Shown here: in pieces, positions 8,457-17,830 of the stretch
Position numbering within the stretch: position 1 is the first letter of the stretch
How the letters are laid out: every line of letters begins with the position of its first letter
Assembly: GCA_000436695.1 (NCBI GenBank)
Contig: HF992591.1
Location: 1-39,204, forward strand
Source: Prevotella sp. CAG:1185
GTDB taxonomy: Bacteria; Bacteroidota; Bacteroidia; Bacteroidales; Bacteroidaceae
Reading direction: 5' to 3'
Length of the DNA stretch: 39,204 nucleotides
Notes under the pieces: generated by a model
Databases searched by the model: none
What the model was told of the DNA's origin: nothing
What the model saw: the letters and a program-made list of their open reading frames with translations, nothing else
Program-made: the position numbers and the translations under genes

Positions 8457-10511
8457 ATGCAAAAAGGAAATATTGGGGTTACAACTGAAAACATATTCCC
8501 CGTCATCAAAAAATTCTTGTATTCAGACCATGAAATATTCCTTCGCGAAATGGTAAGTAATGCCGTTGACGCAACACAAAAAATAAAAACTCTTGCAGAC
8601 AAAGGAATATTCAAAGGTGAACTTGGTGACCTGACAGTACGTGTTTCGCTTGATGAAAAGAATAAGACACTGACTATCAGTGACCGAGGCATAGGTATGA
8701 CTGAAGAGGAAATTGACAAATATATTAATCAAATTGCTTTCTCCGGAGTTAATGACTTCTTGAACAAATATAAAGATAATGCCAATGCCATTATCGGACA
8801 TTTCGGACTTGGATTCTACAGTTCGTTTATGGTAAGTAACAAGGTTGAAATCATTACAAAAAGTTACAAAGAAGATGCTAAGGCTGTAAAATGGACTTGT
8901 GACGGAAGTCCTGCATACGAAATAGAAGATGCAGAGAAGGCAGACAGAGGATCTGATATCATACTTCATATTGATGATGACTGCAAAGAATTTCTAGAGA
9001 AAGCACGCATACAGGCTTTGTTGAACAAGTATTGCAAATTTATGCCTGTTCCTGTTGCCTTTGGTAAGAAGACTGAATGGAAAGACGGAAAGCAAGTTGA
9101 GACAGATAAAGACAACATTATAAATGATGTTGAGCCTTTATGGACAAAGACACCAAGCACACTGAAGGATGAGGATTATAAGAAGTTCTATAATGAACTG
9201 TACCCCATGCAGGATGAGCCTTTGTTCTGGATTCACCTAAATGTGGATTATCCGTTTAATCTTACCGGTATTCTGTATTTCCCCCGCATAAAGTCTAATA
9301 TCGACTTACAGCGCAATAAGATACAGCTATACTGCAACCAAGTATTTGTCACAGATCAGGTTGAAGGCATTGTTCCTGAATTCCTTACATTGCTTCATGG
9401 TGTTATAGATTCACCAGACATTCCATTGAACGTTAGCCGTAGCTATCTGCAAAGTGACAGTGATGTCAAGAAGATTTCAACTTACATTACAAAGAAAGTT
9501 GCAGACAGACTTAACAGTATATTCAAGGAAAACCGTAAGGAATATGAAAGCAAATGGGACGACTTGAAGCTATTCATAAATTATGGTATGTTGTCTCAAG
9601 AAGATTTCTATGATCGTGCAAAAGACTTTGCGCTGTTGAAAGATGTTGATGGCAAATACTTTACATTTGAAGAATACAAGCAACTCATAAAAGACGGACA
9701 AACTGATAAAGACGGACAACTGATTTATCTATACGCAAACAACAAGGAAGAGGAGTATTCATACATTGAAGCCGCCAAAGACAAAGGCTATAGTGTATTA
9801 CTACTCGATGGTCAGCTTGATGTTCCTGTTGTTTCAATGCTTGAACAGAAATTCGAAAAGAGCAGATTTATGCGCGTAGACAGTGATATCATAGACCGAC
9901 TCATTGTTAAAGAGGATGTCAAAAAGACAGAACTTGATAGCGATAAAGCAGACAATCTGTCAGCTGCATTCCGTTCACAAATGCCAAAACTCAACAAAGT
10001 TGAATTTAACATAGAAGTTCAGGCACTTGGAGAAAACAATATGCCTGTAATGATTACTCAAAGTGAATATATGCGCAGAATGAAAGACATCAGCCGTTTC
10101 CAAAGCGGAATGAGTTTCTATGCTCAGATGCCTGACAGCTATAGTCTGGTGCTGAATAGCGACCATCAGCTTATCAAGAACATTCTCGATGATGAAACAA
10201 GCAAATGCAATGATGCTCTTACTCCAGTAATTAGCGAAATCAAAGGACAGCAGGCTCGTCTTGCAGCATTACATCAAAATCAAAGCAAGAAAAAACCTGA
10301 AGAAATCACTCAGGAAGAGAAAGATGACCTTTCAAATACAGAGAAGACATTGAACGAGCAGCGCGAGAAAAAGAATCAGATTATTGCAGACTATGCAAAA
10401 GACAATAAGATTGTACATCAGCTTATTGACTTAGCATTGCTTCAGAACGGCATGCTGAAAGGTTCTGCTCTCGATGCATTCATTAAGAGATCTGTTTCAT
10501 TGATTAAATAA
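8457..10511 (+). CDS. htpG: Chaperone protein HtpG (Hsp90)
   Basis: The 684-aa cytosolic Hsp90 homologue folds and matures client proteins in an ATP cycle. The N-terminal GHKL ATPase shows the expected motifs: FLREMVSNAVDA (catalytic Glu and Mg-binding Asn), DRGIGM, and the lid GHFGLGFYS. A middle domain follows, with NVSRSYLQSD, and a C-terminal dimerisation domain includes a long charged coiled-coil-like stretch (about 595-650). It is longer than E. coli HtpG (about 624 aa), which is usual for Bacteroidetes versions. It is a single-gene unit with its own promoter region and a strong terminator. Confidence 0.96.
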   Translation: MQKGNIGVTTENIFPVIKKFLYSDHEIFLREMVSNAVDATQKIKTLADKGIFKGELGDLTVRVSLDEKNKTLTISDRGIGMTEEEIDKYINQIAFSGVNDFLNKYKDNANAIIGHFGLGFYSSFMVSNKVEIITKSYKEDAKAVKWTCDGSPAYEIEDAEKADRGSDIILHIDDDCKEFLEKARIQALLNKYCKFMPVPVAFGKKTEWKDGKQVETDKDNIINDVEPLWTKTPSTLKDEDYKKFYNELYPMQDEPLFWIHLNVDYPFNLTGILYFPRIKSNIDLQRNKIQLYCNQVFVTDQVEGIVPEFLTLLHGVIDSPDIPLNVSRSYLQSDSDVKKISTYITKKVADRLNSIFKENRKEYESKWDDLKLFINYGMLSQEDFYDRAKDFALLKDVDGKYFTFEEYKQLIKDGQTDKDGQLIYLYANNKEEEYSYIEAAKDKGYSVLLLDGQLDVPVVSMLEQKFEKSRFMRVDSDIIDRLIVKEDVKKTELDSDKADNLSAAFRSQMPKLNKVEFNIEVQALGENNMPVMITQSEYMRRMKDISRFQSGMSFYAQMPDSYSLVLNSDHQLIKNILDDETSKCNDALTPVISEIKGQQARLAALHQNQSKKKPEEITQEEKDDLSNTEKTLNEQREKKNQIIADYAKDNKIVHQLIDLALLQNGMLKGSALDAFIKRSVSLIK

Positions 10512-10570
10512 TTTATCACATAGCGTAAATATAAAGAATAAACTTATATTTGGGATTATTCTAATAAAAC

Positions 10571-10616
10571 AATACCCGGACATTAATAATTTTCATAATG
10601 TCCGGGTATTTTTATA
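10571..10616 (+). terminator. Intrinsic terminator of htpG
   Basis: A perfect 15-bp stem (10571-10585 with 10596-10610) closes a 10-nt loop and runs into TTTTT. It begins 59 nt after the htpG stop. Confidence 0.9.
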
Positions 10617-10680
10617 CTATTATTGATAAAGGTAAAACTACCGAATCTTCACCTACAAATAAAGGTACATATATTACCAG

Positions 10681-10716
10681 GAAAAAACTCATTGAGTTTA
10701 ATCCAAAAACTCAATG
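10681..10716 (-). terminator. Intrinsic terminator of the helicase gene
   Basis: CATTGAGTTT (10690-10699) and AAACTCAATG (10707-10716) form a 10-bp stem with a 7-nt loop. On the minus strand a run of six T follows (10682-10687). It lies 75 nt beyond the helicase stop. Confidence 0.75.
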
Positions 10717-10791
10717 GATTTCATATCAAAAACCACTGAATTACGCAACGTAAATAAGTTATTTTATATTCTTATATGCCAAGAGGATTAT

Positions 10792-12957
10792 TTAATGACT
10801 ATACATTTTTAAGTATAATCGTATTTCATTATAATCAACAGTAGGTCCCAACTCAGAATATATATCACCGACAGAAGTGTTTTCTGTATGGCTTGACATA
10901 TATGACTTTAGCATAACCAAATGCTGTTCAGGAATAATTTTAGAAATGTCGATATCCCCTTTCTCAACATATCTGGCTATATGGCCGAATATTGTTCCAT
11001 AGACAAGTCCGCGTTCTTTTGCTATCTGTTCAATTGACTTACCAGAAGAAAACATATCAAAACTTACTTTATATGTTGGAACACGTGGTTCCTTCACTGC
11101 TTTCGGCTTTTTTATACGATTTAATTTTGTTGAGTTATCATCAAGACTCAACAATATATTTGATTTTACATGAAGATAATCAGAAATAGAAAACTTTGTT
11201 TCTGTATCTTCTGCATGCATGAGCAGTTTTTCCTTAAGTATAAAATCTTTATAGAAAACTCCATAACGATCGTCAAATTGTTTCTTGACTGCTTTATTCT
11301 CTATCTCAACCTTTGTCTTGTTACAAAGCAATGTAAATGGCTTTATTGCTCTAACAAAATATGCAGCAGCCTTATGTATCCTGCCTTGAATCTCATCGTT
11401 GCTGATATCTTGTACATTGTTCAACATTCTTAAATATTGTGCTCTAAAACGATGTGACACATCAATAATATCGTCAAACAATAAAGCAGCCTGTTTGTAT
11501 TCTTCCAACAATTTGGGATATTTTTTATAAAGATGTTCGTCAAGCGTCCTCAGCACCATATTAAACGACGAACGCATCACAGTAAAATTAAACAATTCAT
11601 CAAGAAGTTGAATTATGTATGAATTATGAAGTTCTGCCAATGTTTCTACTGTAGGCACACGTTCCTCAATAGTATTTATATACGTATCCAATGTTCTGTC
11701 GCAAACAATGGCATCACGCTGCAATGGTTCACTGAGCACTATGCCCTGAAGTGTCCTGCAACGGCTCAAAGCCACATATGTCTGCCCGTGGGCAAACGAA
11801 TGAGACACATCAATTATGGCATGCTCAAAGGTAAGTCCCTGACTTTTATGAATAGTTATTGCCCAAGCCAAACGTAACGGATATTGCCGGAAAACGCCCT
11901 CAACAGTTTCTTTAATTTCTTTTGTTACATCATCAAGAGTATATTTTGAATTTGTCCATTCAGACTTTTCAAGACCAAAACTTTCTCCTCCATTCTTACC
12001 ACGTACAATAATATGTGTGTCATCAAGCGAAACAACTTCGCCTATCATTCCGTTAAAGAATCTTTTTTCAGGATCATTCTTGATAAACATTATCTGAGCA
12101 CCTTGTTTTAACACAAGATTATCATCAGCAGGATAAGAAGTCTCAGGAAAATCACCTTCAACTTCAGCCTTGAAAACATATTCTTTTGAAGGCAATAGCG
12201 ACAACTCCTTATCATTAATCATTTGCGCTGGATAATTGTGAGTAGTCAAACGGATATAATCACTTTTCTTGTCTGGTACAAAATCTGGAATATAGCGTTT
12301 GTTGAGAATGGCCAAGGTTTCATCTGTAGCACGATTCTCACGTATCTGATTCAATATTGATATGAAATCCTCATCCTGCTGCCTGTAGACAGTCTTTAAT
12401 TCAACTGTATGATAATTTGCGGCATTAAGAACATTGCTTGAGAAAAAATATGGCGTAGAATAAAACTTACTCAACATGCTCCATTCATCATCCTTTATAA
12501 CAGGAGCAAGCTGCTGTAAATCTCCAATCAACAACAGCTGAACACCTCCAAAAGGCTTGTCGTGCTCACGATACCGCCTCATGACAGAGTCTATGGCGTC
12601 AAGGAGGTCGGCACGTACCATACTTATTTCGTCGATAACAAGCAAATCCATTGTACGGATTATATTCCGTTTTACTTTGCTAAAGCGATAATATTTTTGC
12701 TCTTCTCCACCAAAAGTCGCACCCGGAACGTAAGGTGACAGAGGTAATTGAAAAAATGAATGAATTGTAACACCGCCTGCATTTATGGCAGCAATCCCGG
12801 TAGGAGCCAATACAATCAAACGTTTAGTAGATTTTTCTCTTACATCTTTTAGAAAAGTAGTTTTGCCTGTTCCGGCCTTTCCGGTTAGAAAAAGATTTGC
12901 TCCTGTGTTTTCTATTATATCCCAAGCCATTGACAGCTCGGAGCTTGCATTAGTCAT
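10792..12957 (-). CDS. Pif1/RecD-like AAA helicase with C-terminal HTH domain
   Basis: From the ATG at 12957 the product is 721 aa. Superfamily 1B helicase motifs are clear: Walker A GKAGTGKT (about 26-33), Walker B LLVIDEISM, motif III GDLQQLAPV, a YRQ motif, then AITIHKSQGLTFEHAIID and VALSRCRTL near 375-410. This is the Pif1-like arrangement. The C-terminal 100 residues contain a helix-turn-helix (SIEQIAKERGLVYGTIFGHI) resembling HTH_40 of RecQ-like and helicase-associated proteins. An in-frame start 20 codons earlier exists, but its extension is hydrophobic low-complexity sequence made by the rsgA terminator region, so I chose the later ATG. It probably unwinds structured DNA; the exact role is not evident. 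It follows rsgA but is separated from it by a hairpin and T run. Confidence 0.88.
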   Translation of the reverse strand: MTNASSELSMAWDIIENTGANLFLTGKAGTGKTTFLKDVREKSTKRLIVLAPTGIAAINAGGVTIHSFFQLPLSPYVPGATFGGEEQKYYRFSKVKRNIIRTMDLLVIDEISMVRADLLDAIDSVMRRYREHDKPFGGVQLLLIGDLQQLAPVIKDDEWSMLSKFYSTPYFFSSNVLNAANYHTVELKTVYRQQDEDFISILNQIRENRATDETLAILNKRYIPDFVPDKKSDYIRLTTHNYPAQMINDKELSLLPSKEYVFKAEVEGDFPETSYPADDNLVLKQGAQIMFIKNDPEKRFFNGMIGEVVSLDDTHIIVRGKNGGESFGLEKSEWTNSKYTLDDVTKEIKETVEGVFRQYPLRLAWAITIHKSQGLTFEHAIIDVSHSFAHGQTYVALSRCRTLQGIVLSEPLQRDAIVCDRTLDTYINTIEERVPTVETLAELHNSYIIQLLDELFNFTVMRSSFNMVLRTLDEHLYKKYPKLLEEYKQAALLFDDIIDVSHRFRAQYLRMLNNVQDISNDEIQGRIHKAAAYFVRAIKPFTLLCNKTKVEIENKAVKKQFDDRYGVFYKDFILKEKLLMHAEDTETKFSISDYLHVKSNILLSLDDNSTKLNRIKKPKAVKEPRVPTYKVSFDMFSSGKSIEQIAKERGLVYGTIFGHIARYVEKGDIDISKIIPEQHLVMLKSYMSSHTENTSVGDIYSELGPTVDYNEIRLYLKMYSH

Positions 12958-12999
12958 AGTATTTAAATTAAATAAGAATATGTATTTACAGAAGAAAAC

Positions 13000-13028
13000 A
13001 AAAAAGGCGCGGAACATTCACCACGCCT
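13000..13028 (-). terminator. Terminator overlapping the rsgA stop codon
   Basis: On the minus strand AGGCG-T-GG ... CC-G-CGCCT forms a stem with one mismatch and an 8-nt loop, followed directly by six T. The rsgA stop codon (13018-13020) is inside the loop. It may lower read-through into the helicase gene. Confidence 0.6.
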
Positions 13029-13950
13029 CTCTATATTTGCCTTCTTCCTTGTCCTTAAGCATACTGAGATACGAGTTGTATCTGCTTTCTGAAATATAAT
13101 GTTCTTCAACAGCTTTTCGTACCGCACAGCCAGGCTCATGAGTATGCGTGCAATTATTAAAGCGGCAACCTTTGGAGAACTTAAAAATCTCCTTAAAATA
13201 TCCGCAAATCTCTTCTGGTTCCATATCAAAAGTTCCAAAACCCTTTATTCCTGGAGTGTCAATAACCCATCCTCCATAAGAAAGAGGCAACATCTCACTA
13301 AATGTCGTGGTATGCATTCCTGTATTATGCGCTTCACTAATTTGAGCTGTACGCAAGTTTAAGCCAGGAATAATATGGTTAAGCAATGTGCTCTTTCCCA
13401 CTCCACTATTGCCGCTAAACAATGTTACCTTATCTTTCAGCAATGGCTTAAGACAGTCAAGTGTATTGCTGTCTAACGCAGACACTTCAAAGCATGAATA
13501 ACCGATAGTTTCATAAAGCGTCACCATCATCTTCTGATATTTTAATTCATCGTCTGACAATAAATCAGACTTATTAAAAACCAAAGATACTGGTACACGA
13601 TAAGCCTCAGCAGAAGCAAGAAACCTGTCAATAAACGTTGTGGAAGTTTCTGGATAATTTACTGTAACTACCAAAAACGCCTGATCAACATTTGCGGCAA
13701 TAATATGACTTTGCTTTGAAAGATTTGGCGATTTTCTTATAATATAATTTCGGCGATCTTCGATGTCTGTAATAAAAGCGGTACCCTCCTGATTGCAGAT
13801 TATTTCAACATGGTCACCCACAGCAACCGGATTGGTGCTGCGGATGCCCTTTAGCCGAAAGTTTCCTTTGATTTTACATTCTACAGTGCGTCCTTCTTCG
13901 GTCTTTACAGAATACCAACTACCTGTATTTTTTATTACAAGTCCTCTCAC
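13018..13950 (-). CDS. rsgA: Ribosome small-subunit-dependent GTPase A
   Basis: The 310-aa product is a circularly permuted GTPase that acts late in 30S subunit maturation. Seen: an N-terminal OB-fold region (about 1-70), G4 NKSD (126-129) ahead of G1 GNSGVGKST (180-188) and G3 DTPGIKGFG (231-239), and a C-terminal zinc knuckle with Cys262, Cys267, His269 or His271, and Cys275. The start is GTG (13948-13950), five nt after the frr stop; MRGLVIKNTGSWY matches the expected N terminus, and no in-frame ATG lies nearby. The tight spacing to frr implies one transcript devoted to ribosome assembly and recycling. Confidence 0.95.
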   Translation of the reverse strand: MRGLVIKNTGSWYSVKTEEGRTVECKIKGNFRLKGIRSTNPVAVGDHVEIICNQEGTAFITDIEDRRNYIIRKSPNLSKQSHIIAANVDQAFLVVTVNYPETSTTFIDRFLASAEAYRVPVSLVFNKSDLLSDDELKYQKMMVTLYETIGYSCFEVSALDSNTLDCLKPLLKDKVTLFSGNSGVGKSTLLNHIIPGLNLRTAQISEAHNTGMHTTTFSEMLPLSYGGWVIDTPGIKGFGTFDMEPEEICGYFKEIFKFSKGCRFNNCTHTHEPGCAVRKAVEEHYISESRYNSYLSMLKDKEEGKYREAW

Positions 13951-13955
13951 TGCCG

Positions 13956-14516
13956 TTACACTGTCATTATTTCTTTGTTCTTTGCTGCAAGCAAATCATC
14001 AATTTTCTTTATAAACTTATCGTGGATTTTCTGCAGTTCAGCTTCAGCGTCCTTTTCATTATCTTCAGAAAGACCGTCCTTGATAGCCTTCTTCAGCTTG
14101 TCCTTTACGTCAGAACGTACGTTACGGACTTCCACTTTGGCTTTTTCTCCGATTTTGTTACACTGCTTAGCCAGTTCTTTACGGCGCTCCTCTGTAGGCT
14201 GTGGTATTCCAAGTCTGATTATCTCGCCATTATTTTCAGGAGTAATACCAACATCAGAATCCATAATAGCTTTCTCTATGTCCTTAATCATCTTTTTGTC
14301 CCAAGGACGTATCGCAATGGTACGGGCATCAGGAGTTGAGACATTAGCTACTTGGTTCAGAGGAACCATAGAACCGTAAGAATCGACTCTTATACCATCA
14401 AGAATGGCTATATTAGCGCGTCCTGCGCGTATACGTGACAACTGTTCATCAAGGAACATGGCTGCCATCTCCATTCTTTCTTCACTTTCTTTTAATGTTG
14501 CCTTAACGTCTAACAT
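13956..14516 (-). CDS. frr: Ribosome recycling factor
   Basis: The 186-aa protein has the RRF length and signature: EQLSRIRAGRANIAILDGIRVDSYG near the N terminus, then TIAIRPWDKKMIKDIEKAI and the helical LGIPQPTEERRKELAKQ. It splits post-termination ribosomes together with EF-G. It lies between rsmA (84 nt upstream) and rsgA (5 nt downstream). A promoter-like pair in the rsmA-frr gap could let it be transcribed apart from rsmA. Confidence 0.97.
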   Translation of the reverse strand: MLDVKATLKESEERMEMAAMFLDEQLSRIRAGRANIAILDGIRVDSYGSMVPLNQVANVSTPDARTIAIRPWDKKMIKDIEKAIMDSDVGITPENNGEIIRLGIPQPTEERRKELAKQCNKIGEKAKVEVRNVRSDVKDKLKKAIKDGLSEDNEKDAEAELQKIHDKFIKKIDDLLAAKNKEIMTV

Positions 14517-14535
14517 ATATCTTTATTTTTTGTTA

Positions 14536-14569
14536 CAAAATTAAATGTCAAAATCTAAGATTAAACAAA
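14536..14569 (-). promoter_or_regulatory. Possible frr promoter
   Basis: On the minus strand TAATTTTG (14536-14543) fits TAnnTTTG, with TTTG 22 nt upstream (14566-14569). The spacer is slightly long. It would give frr-rsgA a start inside the rsmA operon. Confidence 0.45.
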
Positions 14570-14600
14570 ACATGATGCTAATGTCCGCTTCAATTTATCA

Positions 14601-15401
14601 TCAGCAATTCACTTTATTCAGTTCGACATTCACCATGTTAGTCAATTCTACAAACTGCGCTATCGTCAGTTGCTCAGGTCTTTTCGTCATTATGGGCTGA
14701 CTATAAAATCCGTCATCAGTAACATTATCCAATATCTGCTTTAGGGATACACGAAGCATCTTTCTTCTCTGATTGAACACTGCCTTGACAACCCGTCGGA
14801 ATAACTGCCAGTCGCAGCCTAAATCAGTAACGTTATTACGTGTTATGCGGATTACTGCACTCTTAACTTTTGGCGGAGGATTAAAAACATTTTCGTCTAC
14901 AGTAAACAGATACTCAACATCATACCATGCCTGTATCAATACGCTTAATATTCCATACGCCTTTGTGCCTGGAGCAGATGCCATGCGCTGAGCAACTTCA
15001 CGCTGAATCATACCCGTACAACAAGGAATTAAATCCTTGTTATCCAACATCTTAAAGAATATTTGTGAGGAAATATCATATGGATAATTACCTGTCAGAA
15101 CAAATTTTCTTCCGCTAAAGACAGTTGTAAGATCCATCCTCAAAAAATCTTCACCGATTATATTATCTCTTAATGCCGGATATTTTTCATTAAGATATGC
15201 GACAGACTCGGAATCAATTTCAACAACTTTGACATCTCTTTCCTTTGCAGTGAGATACTGAGTTAAGACTCCCATTCCCGGACCAACCTCCAATATTGGA
15301 ATATCAGGACACGCATCTACCGTATCAGCTATTGCCTTTGCAATATTAAGATCTGTCAAAAAATGCTGTCCTAAATTTTTCTTTGGTCTGACTGTTCTCA
15401 T
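14601..15401 (-). CDS. rsmA: 16S rRNA dimethyladenosine transferase RsmA (KsgA)
   Basis: The 266-aa SAM-dependent enzyme dimethylates the two adjacent adenines in the 3' hairpin of 16S rRNA. The N terminus has the family hallmark KKNLGQHFL, then motif I ILEVGPGMGVLT and the catalytic motif IV NYPYDIS (usually NLPYNIS; the central Pro-Tyr is kept). The C-terminal domain contains FNQRRKMLR. It heads the rsmA-frr-rsgA-helicase string; a TATTTTTG box (minus strand, 15420-15427) lies 18 nt ahead of the ATG without a clear -33 element. Confidence 0.95.
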   Translation of the reverse strand: MRTVRPKKNLGQHFLTDLNIAKAIADTVDACPDIPILEVGPGMGVLTQYLTAKERDVKVVEIDSESVAYLNEKYPALRDNIIGEDFLRMDLTTVFSGRKFVLTGNYPYDISSQIFFKMLDNKDLIPCCTGMIQREVAQRMASAPGTKAYGILSVLIQAWYDVEYLFTVDENVFNPPPKVKSAVIRITRNNVTDLGCDWQLFRRVVKAVFNQRRKMLRVSLKQILDNVTDDGFYSQPIMTKRPEQLTIAQFVELTNMVNVELNKVNC

Positions 15402-15844
15402 ATCTTGATTTTATTTCTGCAAAAATAAATAATTATTTTGCAATATCTATAGAAATTAAAAGAAAAAAATGACATTATACATGATTTATAAGGTTATACA
15501 AGCTATACTGTAACTTATTTTAGCCTTTTTGCCCAGACAAATAGCGCAAATATGACATCATTCAAAGTATTTAATGAGCATTTAAACAAGACTTATAATA
15601 ACACTTTGTTCCAACATAGCATATTATAAAAAATAAAACCATACTTTTTGGATTATAAAAGGTATGGTTTTACGATGTAAAAGGCAACAAATTAAGCCTC
15701 AAAACATATGCTTTTAAATTATAATTATTTGCATATCAAAAGCACTATTCTATTAATATATTGCTTTTTTTATTTTGCAATGACACCTATAATAATATTA
15801 ATTATTTCAATATGAAAGTGCAATTCAAACATTCACAATATGCT
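15402..15844. other. Intergenic region between fbp and rsmA
   Basis: This 443-bp AT-rich stretch contains the terminator at 15635-15671 and, at its right end, the -7 box for rsmA (15420-15427). I see no gene in the remainder, although a plus-strand reading frame with low-complexity sequence runs in from 15761. Confidence 0.6.
15635..15671 (-). terminator. Terminator of the long purU-fbp gene run
   Basis: A 15-bp stem with one G-U pair (15635-15649 with 15657-15671) and a 7-nt loop. On the minus strand it is followed by TTTTATTTTTTA. It lies about 175 nt after the fbp stop and could act in both directions. Confidence 0.75.
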
Positions 15845-17830
15845 TTAACGCAGTTCTTTAATAAATCCGTGCCTGTAAGCATAAAGCAATTTTTGCAATT
15901 CTACAATCTGTTTTTTCAAATCACGACCAATATCAGTGTCGGCAACAAGCATTCTATGGGCAGACATTTCCACTATTTGTGTAGTGCTTTTAATATCAGA
16001 TCCACGCAAAATAGCATCTTCAGTACTTGTAAAAGGCTCATGCTGCACCAGTTGGAATCCACGACTATGATAAACTAGAGTATATCCTGCAATGCCTGTC
16101 TCTGCATGATATGCCTGAGAAAAGCCTCCGTCAATGACCATAAGCTTACCATTTGCCTTTATCGGATTCTCACCATTTGCCACATGTACAGGCACATGAC
16201 CATTAATGATATGCCTGTTCGGACCATTAACTCCAAAGGCATCCAAGATAGCATCACATTCTTTTTCGTCAGCCCTAAGTTTAAAATAATTTCCTTTTTC
16301 TTCCTTATATGTTGATTTATCAGTAAGGAAATAACGTTCAAATGTTGCCATTTTTGACTTGTCAAACAACACTGAATCACGACCACACCAAAGATAAAGG
16401 AAATAATCAACGGCAAATTCTTTTTCCTGAGGATCAGAGTCATTCTGAAAAGCGTTCCTTATTACCTGCTCTGTGTGGTTCATCAGTTCACGACCTTTAT
16501 ATTTTTGTCCATTATAAAGCTCAACTTCCTTAAGACTGCCATCATCATTCAATGGTATTGACGCATGAAAAAGAAGATTATCATTTATAATAGTATACAA
16601 AGAACCATGACTCAACATCAGTCTGATATGCTTATGAAGTTTCTCATTTACAGTAAAAGAATGATGAAGTCTCTTCATTAATGTCTGTTCTTCTGGAGTC
16701 AATTGGTATGGAGAAGCCGGATTTATTGTCGGAAAGCAACAACTCTTCATATCGTAAGACTTTCCGTCTATCTCACATGTTGCATTATTATAATCAATTT
16801 TTTCCAACAGAAGGCGGTCCTGCATATTCCATTCAGGATGGCGTTGTATTATGGCAGCCTCAACTTTAAACTGAATAACCGTTATCGCCTTATGCATCAA
16901 TGCTGTAAGATGTTTTGTCTTTTCATCAATATCCGCACTTCCACCATTTGTCTTGGGCATAAACTCCTCACACGGATCATCCGCATAATGCTCCATGGCA
17001 AAAGTTGCAAGAGGCACAAGATTGATACCATATCCTTCCTCAAGCGTTACGAGATTGGCATAACGCAATGATAAGCGTATCACATTACAAATGCAGGCGT
17101 CATTTCCTGCACATGCACCCATCCAAAGGATATCATGATTTCCCCATTGTATGTCCCAATTATGATAACTGCTTAACACATCCATAATATTATGTGCGCC
17201 AGGACCACGGTCATAGACATCGCCCAATATATGCAAGAGATCTATAGCCAAGCGCTGGATAACATGTGATATTGCTATAATAAAGTCATCAGCACGTCCT
17301 GTTGTTATTATAGTGTCAATAATGACATTTACATAAGCAGCTTTGTCGACATCATCCGAACGTTCATGAAGAAGTTCCTGAATAATATAAGAGAAATCTT
17401 TTGGCAATGATTTTCTAACCTTGGAACGTGTATATTTACTTGAAACATCACGACAGACTCTCACAAGCTGATGTATCGTAACATGATACCAATCCTCAAG
17501 TTCTGGTTCACTCGCCTTGACTAATTCAAGTTTCTCTTCCGGATAATATATTAGCGTGCAAAGTTCTTTCTTTTCAGACTCACGCAATTCATTTCCAAAA
17601 ATCTCATTTACTTTACGTTTAATATTGCCTGACGCATTTTTCAGTACATGCTGAAAAGATTTATACTCTCCATGTAGATCTGCCAAGAAATGTTCTGTTC
17701 CTTTTGGCAAATTCAATATAGCCTGCAAATTGATAATCTCGGTACTGGCATCAGCTATCGTAGGAAATGTCTGAGACAAAAGCTGCAAATACCTTATATC
17801 ATTTTCAATTTCATAATGCATGGTTTTCAT
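15845..17830 (-). CDS. fbp: Fructose-1,6-bisphosphatase, class III
   Basis: The 661-aa protein belongs to the long class III FBPases known from Firmicutes and Bacteroidetes, which dephosphorylate fructose-1,6-bisphosphate in gluconeogenesis. Metallophosphatase motifs are visible: FLADLHGEYKSF (about 48-59), GDVYDRGPGAHN, WGNHDILWMGA, and later INGHVPVH. The start ATG overlaps the stop of the upstream glycosyltransferase by four nt (ATGA), so translation is probably coupled. It is the last gene of the run and is followed by a strong hairpin. A second in-frame Met three codons in (MHYE) is a possible alternative start. Confidence 0.94.
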   Translation of the reverse strand: MKTMHYEIENDIRYLQLLSQTFPTIADASTEIINLQAILNLPKGTEHFLADLHGEYKSFQHVLKNASGNIKRKVNEIFGNELRESEKKELCTLIYYPEEKLELVKASEPELEDWYHVTIHQLVRVCRDVSSKYTRSKVRKSLPKDFSYIIQELLHERSDDVDKAAYVNVIIDTIITTGRADDFIIAISHVIQRLAIDLLHILGDVYDRGPGAHNIMDVLSSYHNWDIQWGNHDILWMGACAGNDACICNVIRLSLRYANLVTLEEGYGINLVPLATFAMEHYADDPCEEFMPKTNGGSADIDEKTKHLTALMHKAITVIQFKVEAAIIQRHPEWNMQDRLLLEKIDYNNATCEIDGKSYDMKSCCFPTINPASPYQLTPEEQTLMKRLHHSFTVNEKLHKHIRLMLSHGSLYTIINDNLLFHASIPLNDDGSLKEVELYNGQKYKGRELMNHTEQVIRNAFQNDSDPQEKEFAVDYFLYLWCGRDSVLFDKSKMATFERYFLTDKSTYKEEKGNYFKLRADEKECDAILDAFGVNGPNRHIINGHVPVHVANGENPIKANGKLMVIDGGFSQAYHAETGIAGYTLVYHSRGFQLVQHEPFTSTEDAILRGSDIKSTTQIVEMSAHRMLVADTDIGRDLKKQIVELQKLLYAYRHGFIKELR

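Noticed and set aside
12958..13017. Upstream extension of the helicase frame (20 residues, hydrophobic)
   Set aside because: It is translated from the rsgA terminator and T-rich sequence; the ATG at 12957 starts a typical Pif1-like N terminus.
12963..13238. Minus-strand 91-codon frame overlapping rsgA
   Set aside because: It lies in another frame of well-supported rsgA and has no recognisable features.
15761..16078. 105-codon plus-strand frame near the end of fbp
   Set aside because: Mostly antisense to fbp, Phe/Asn-rich and without motifs.
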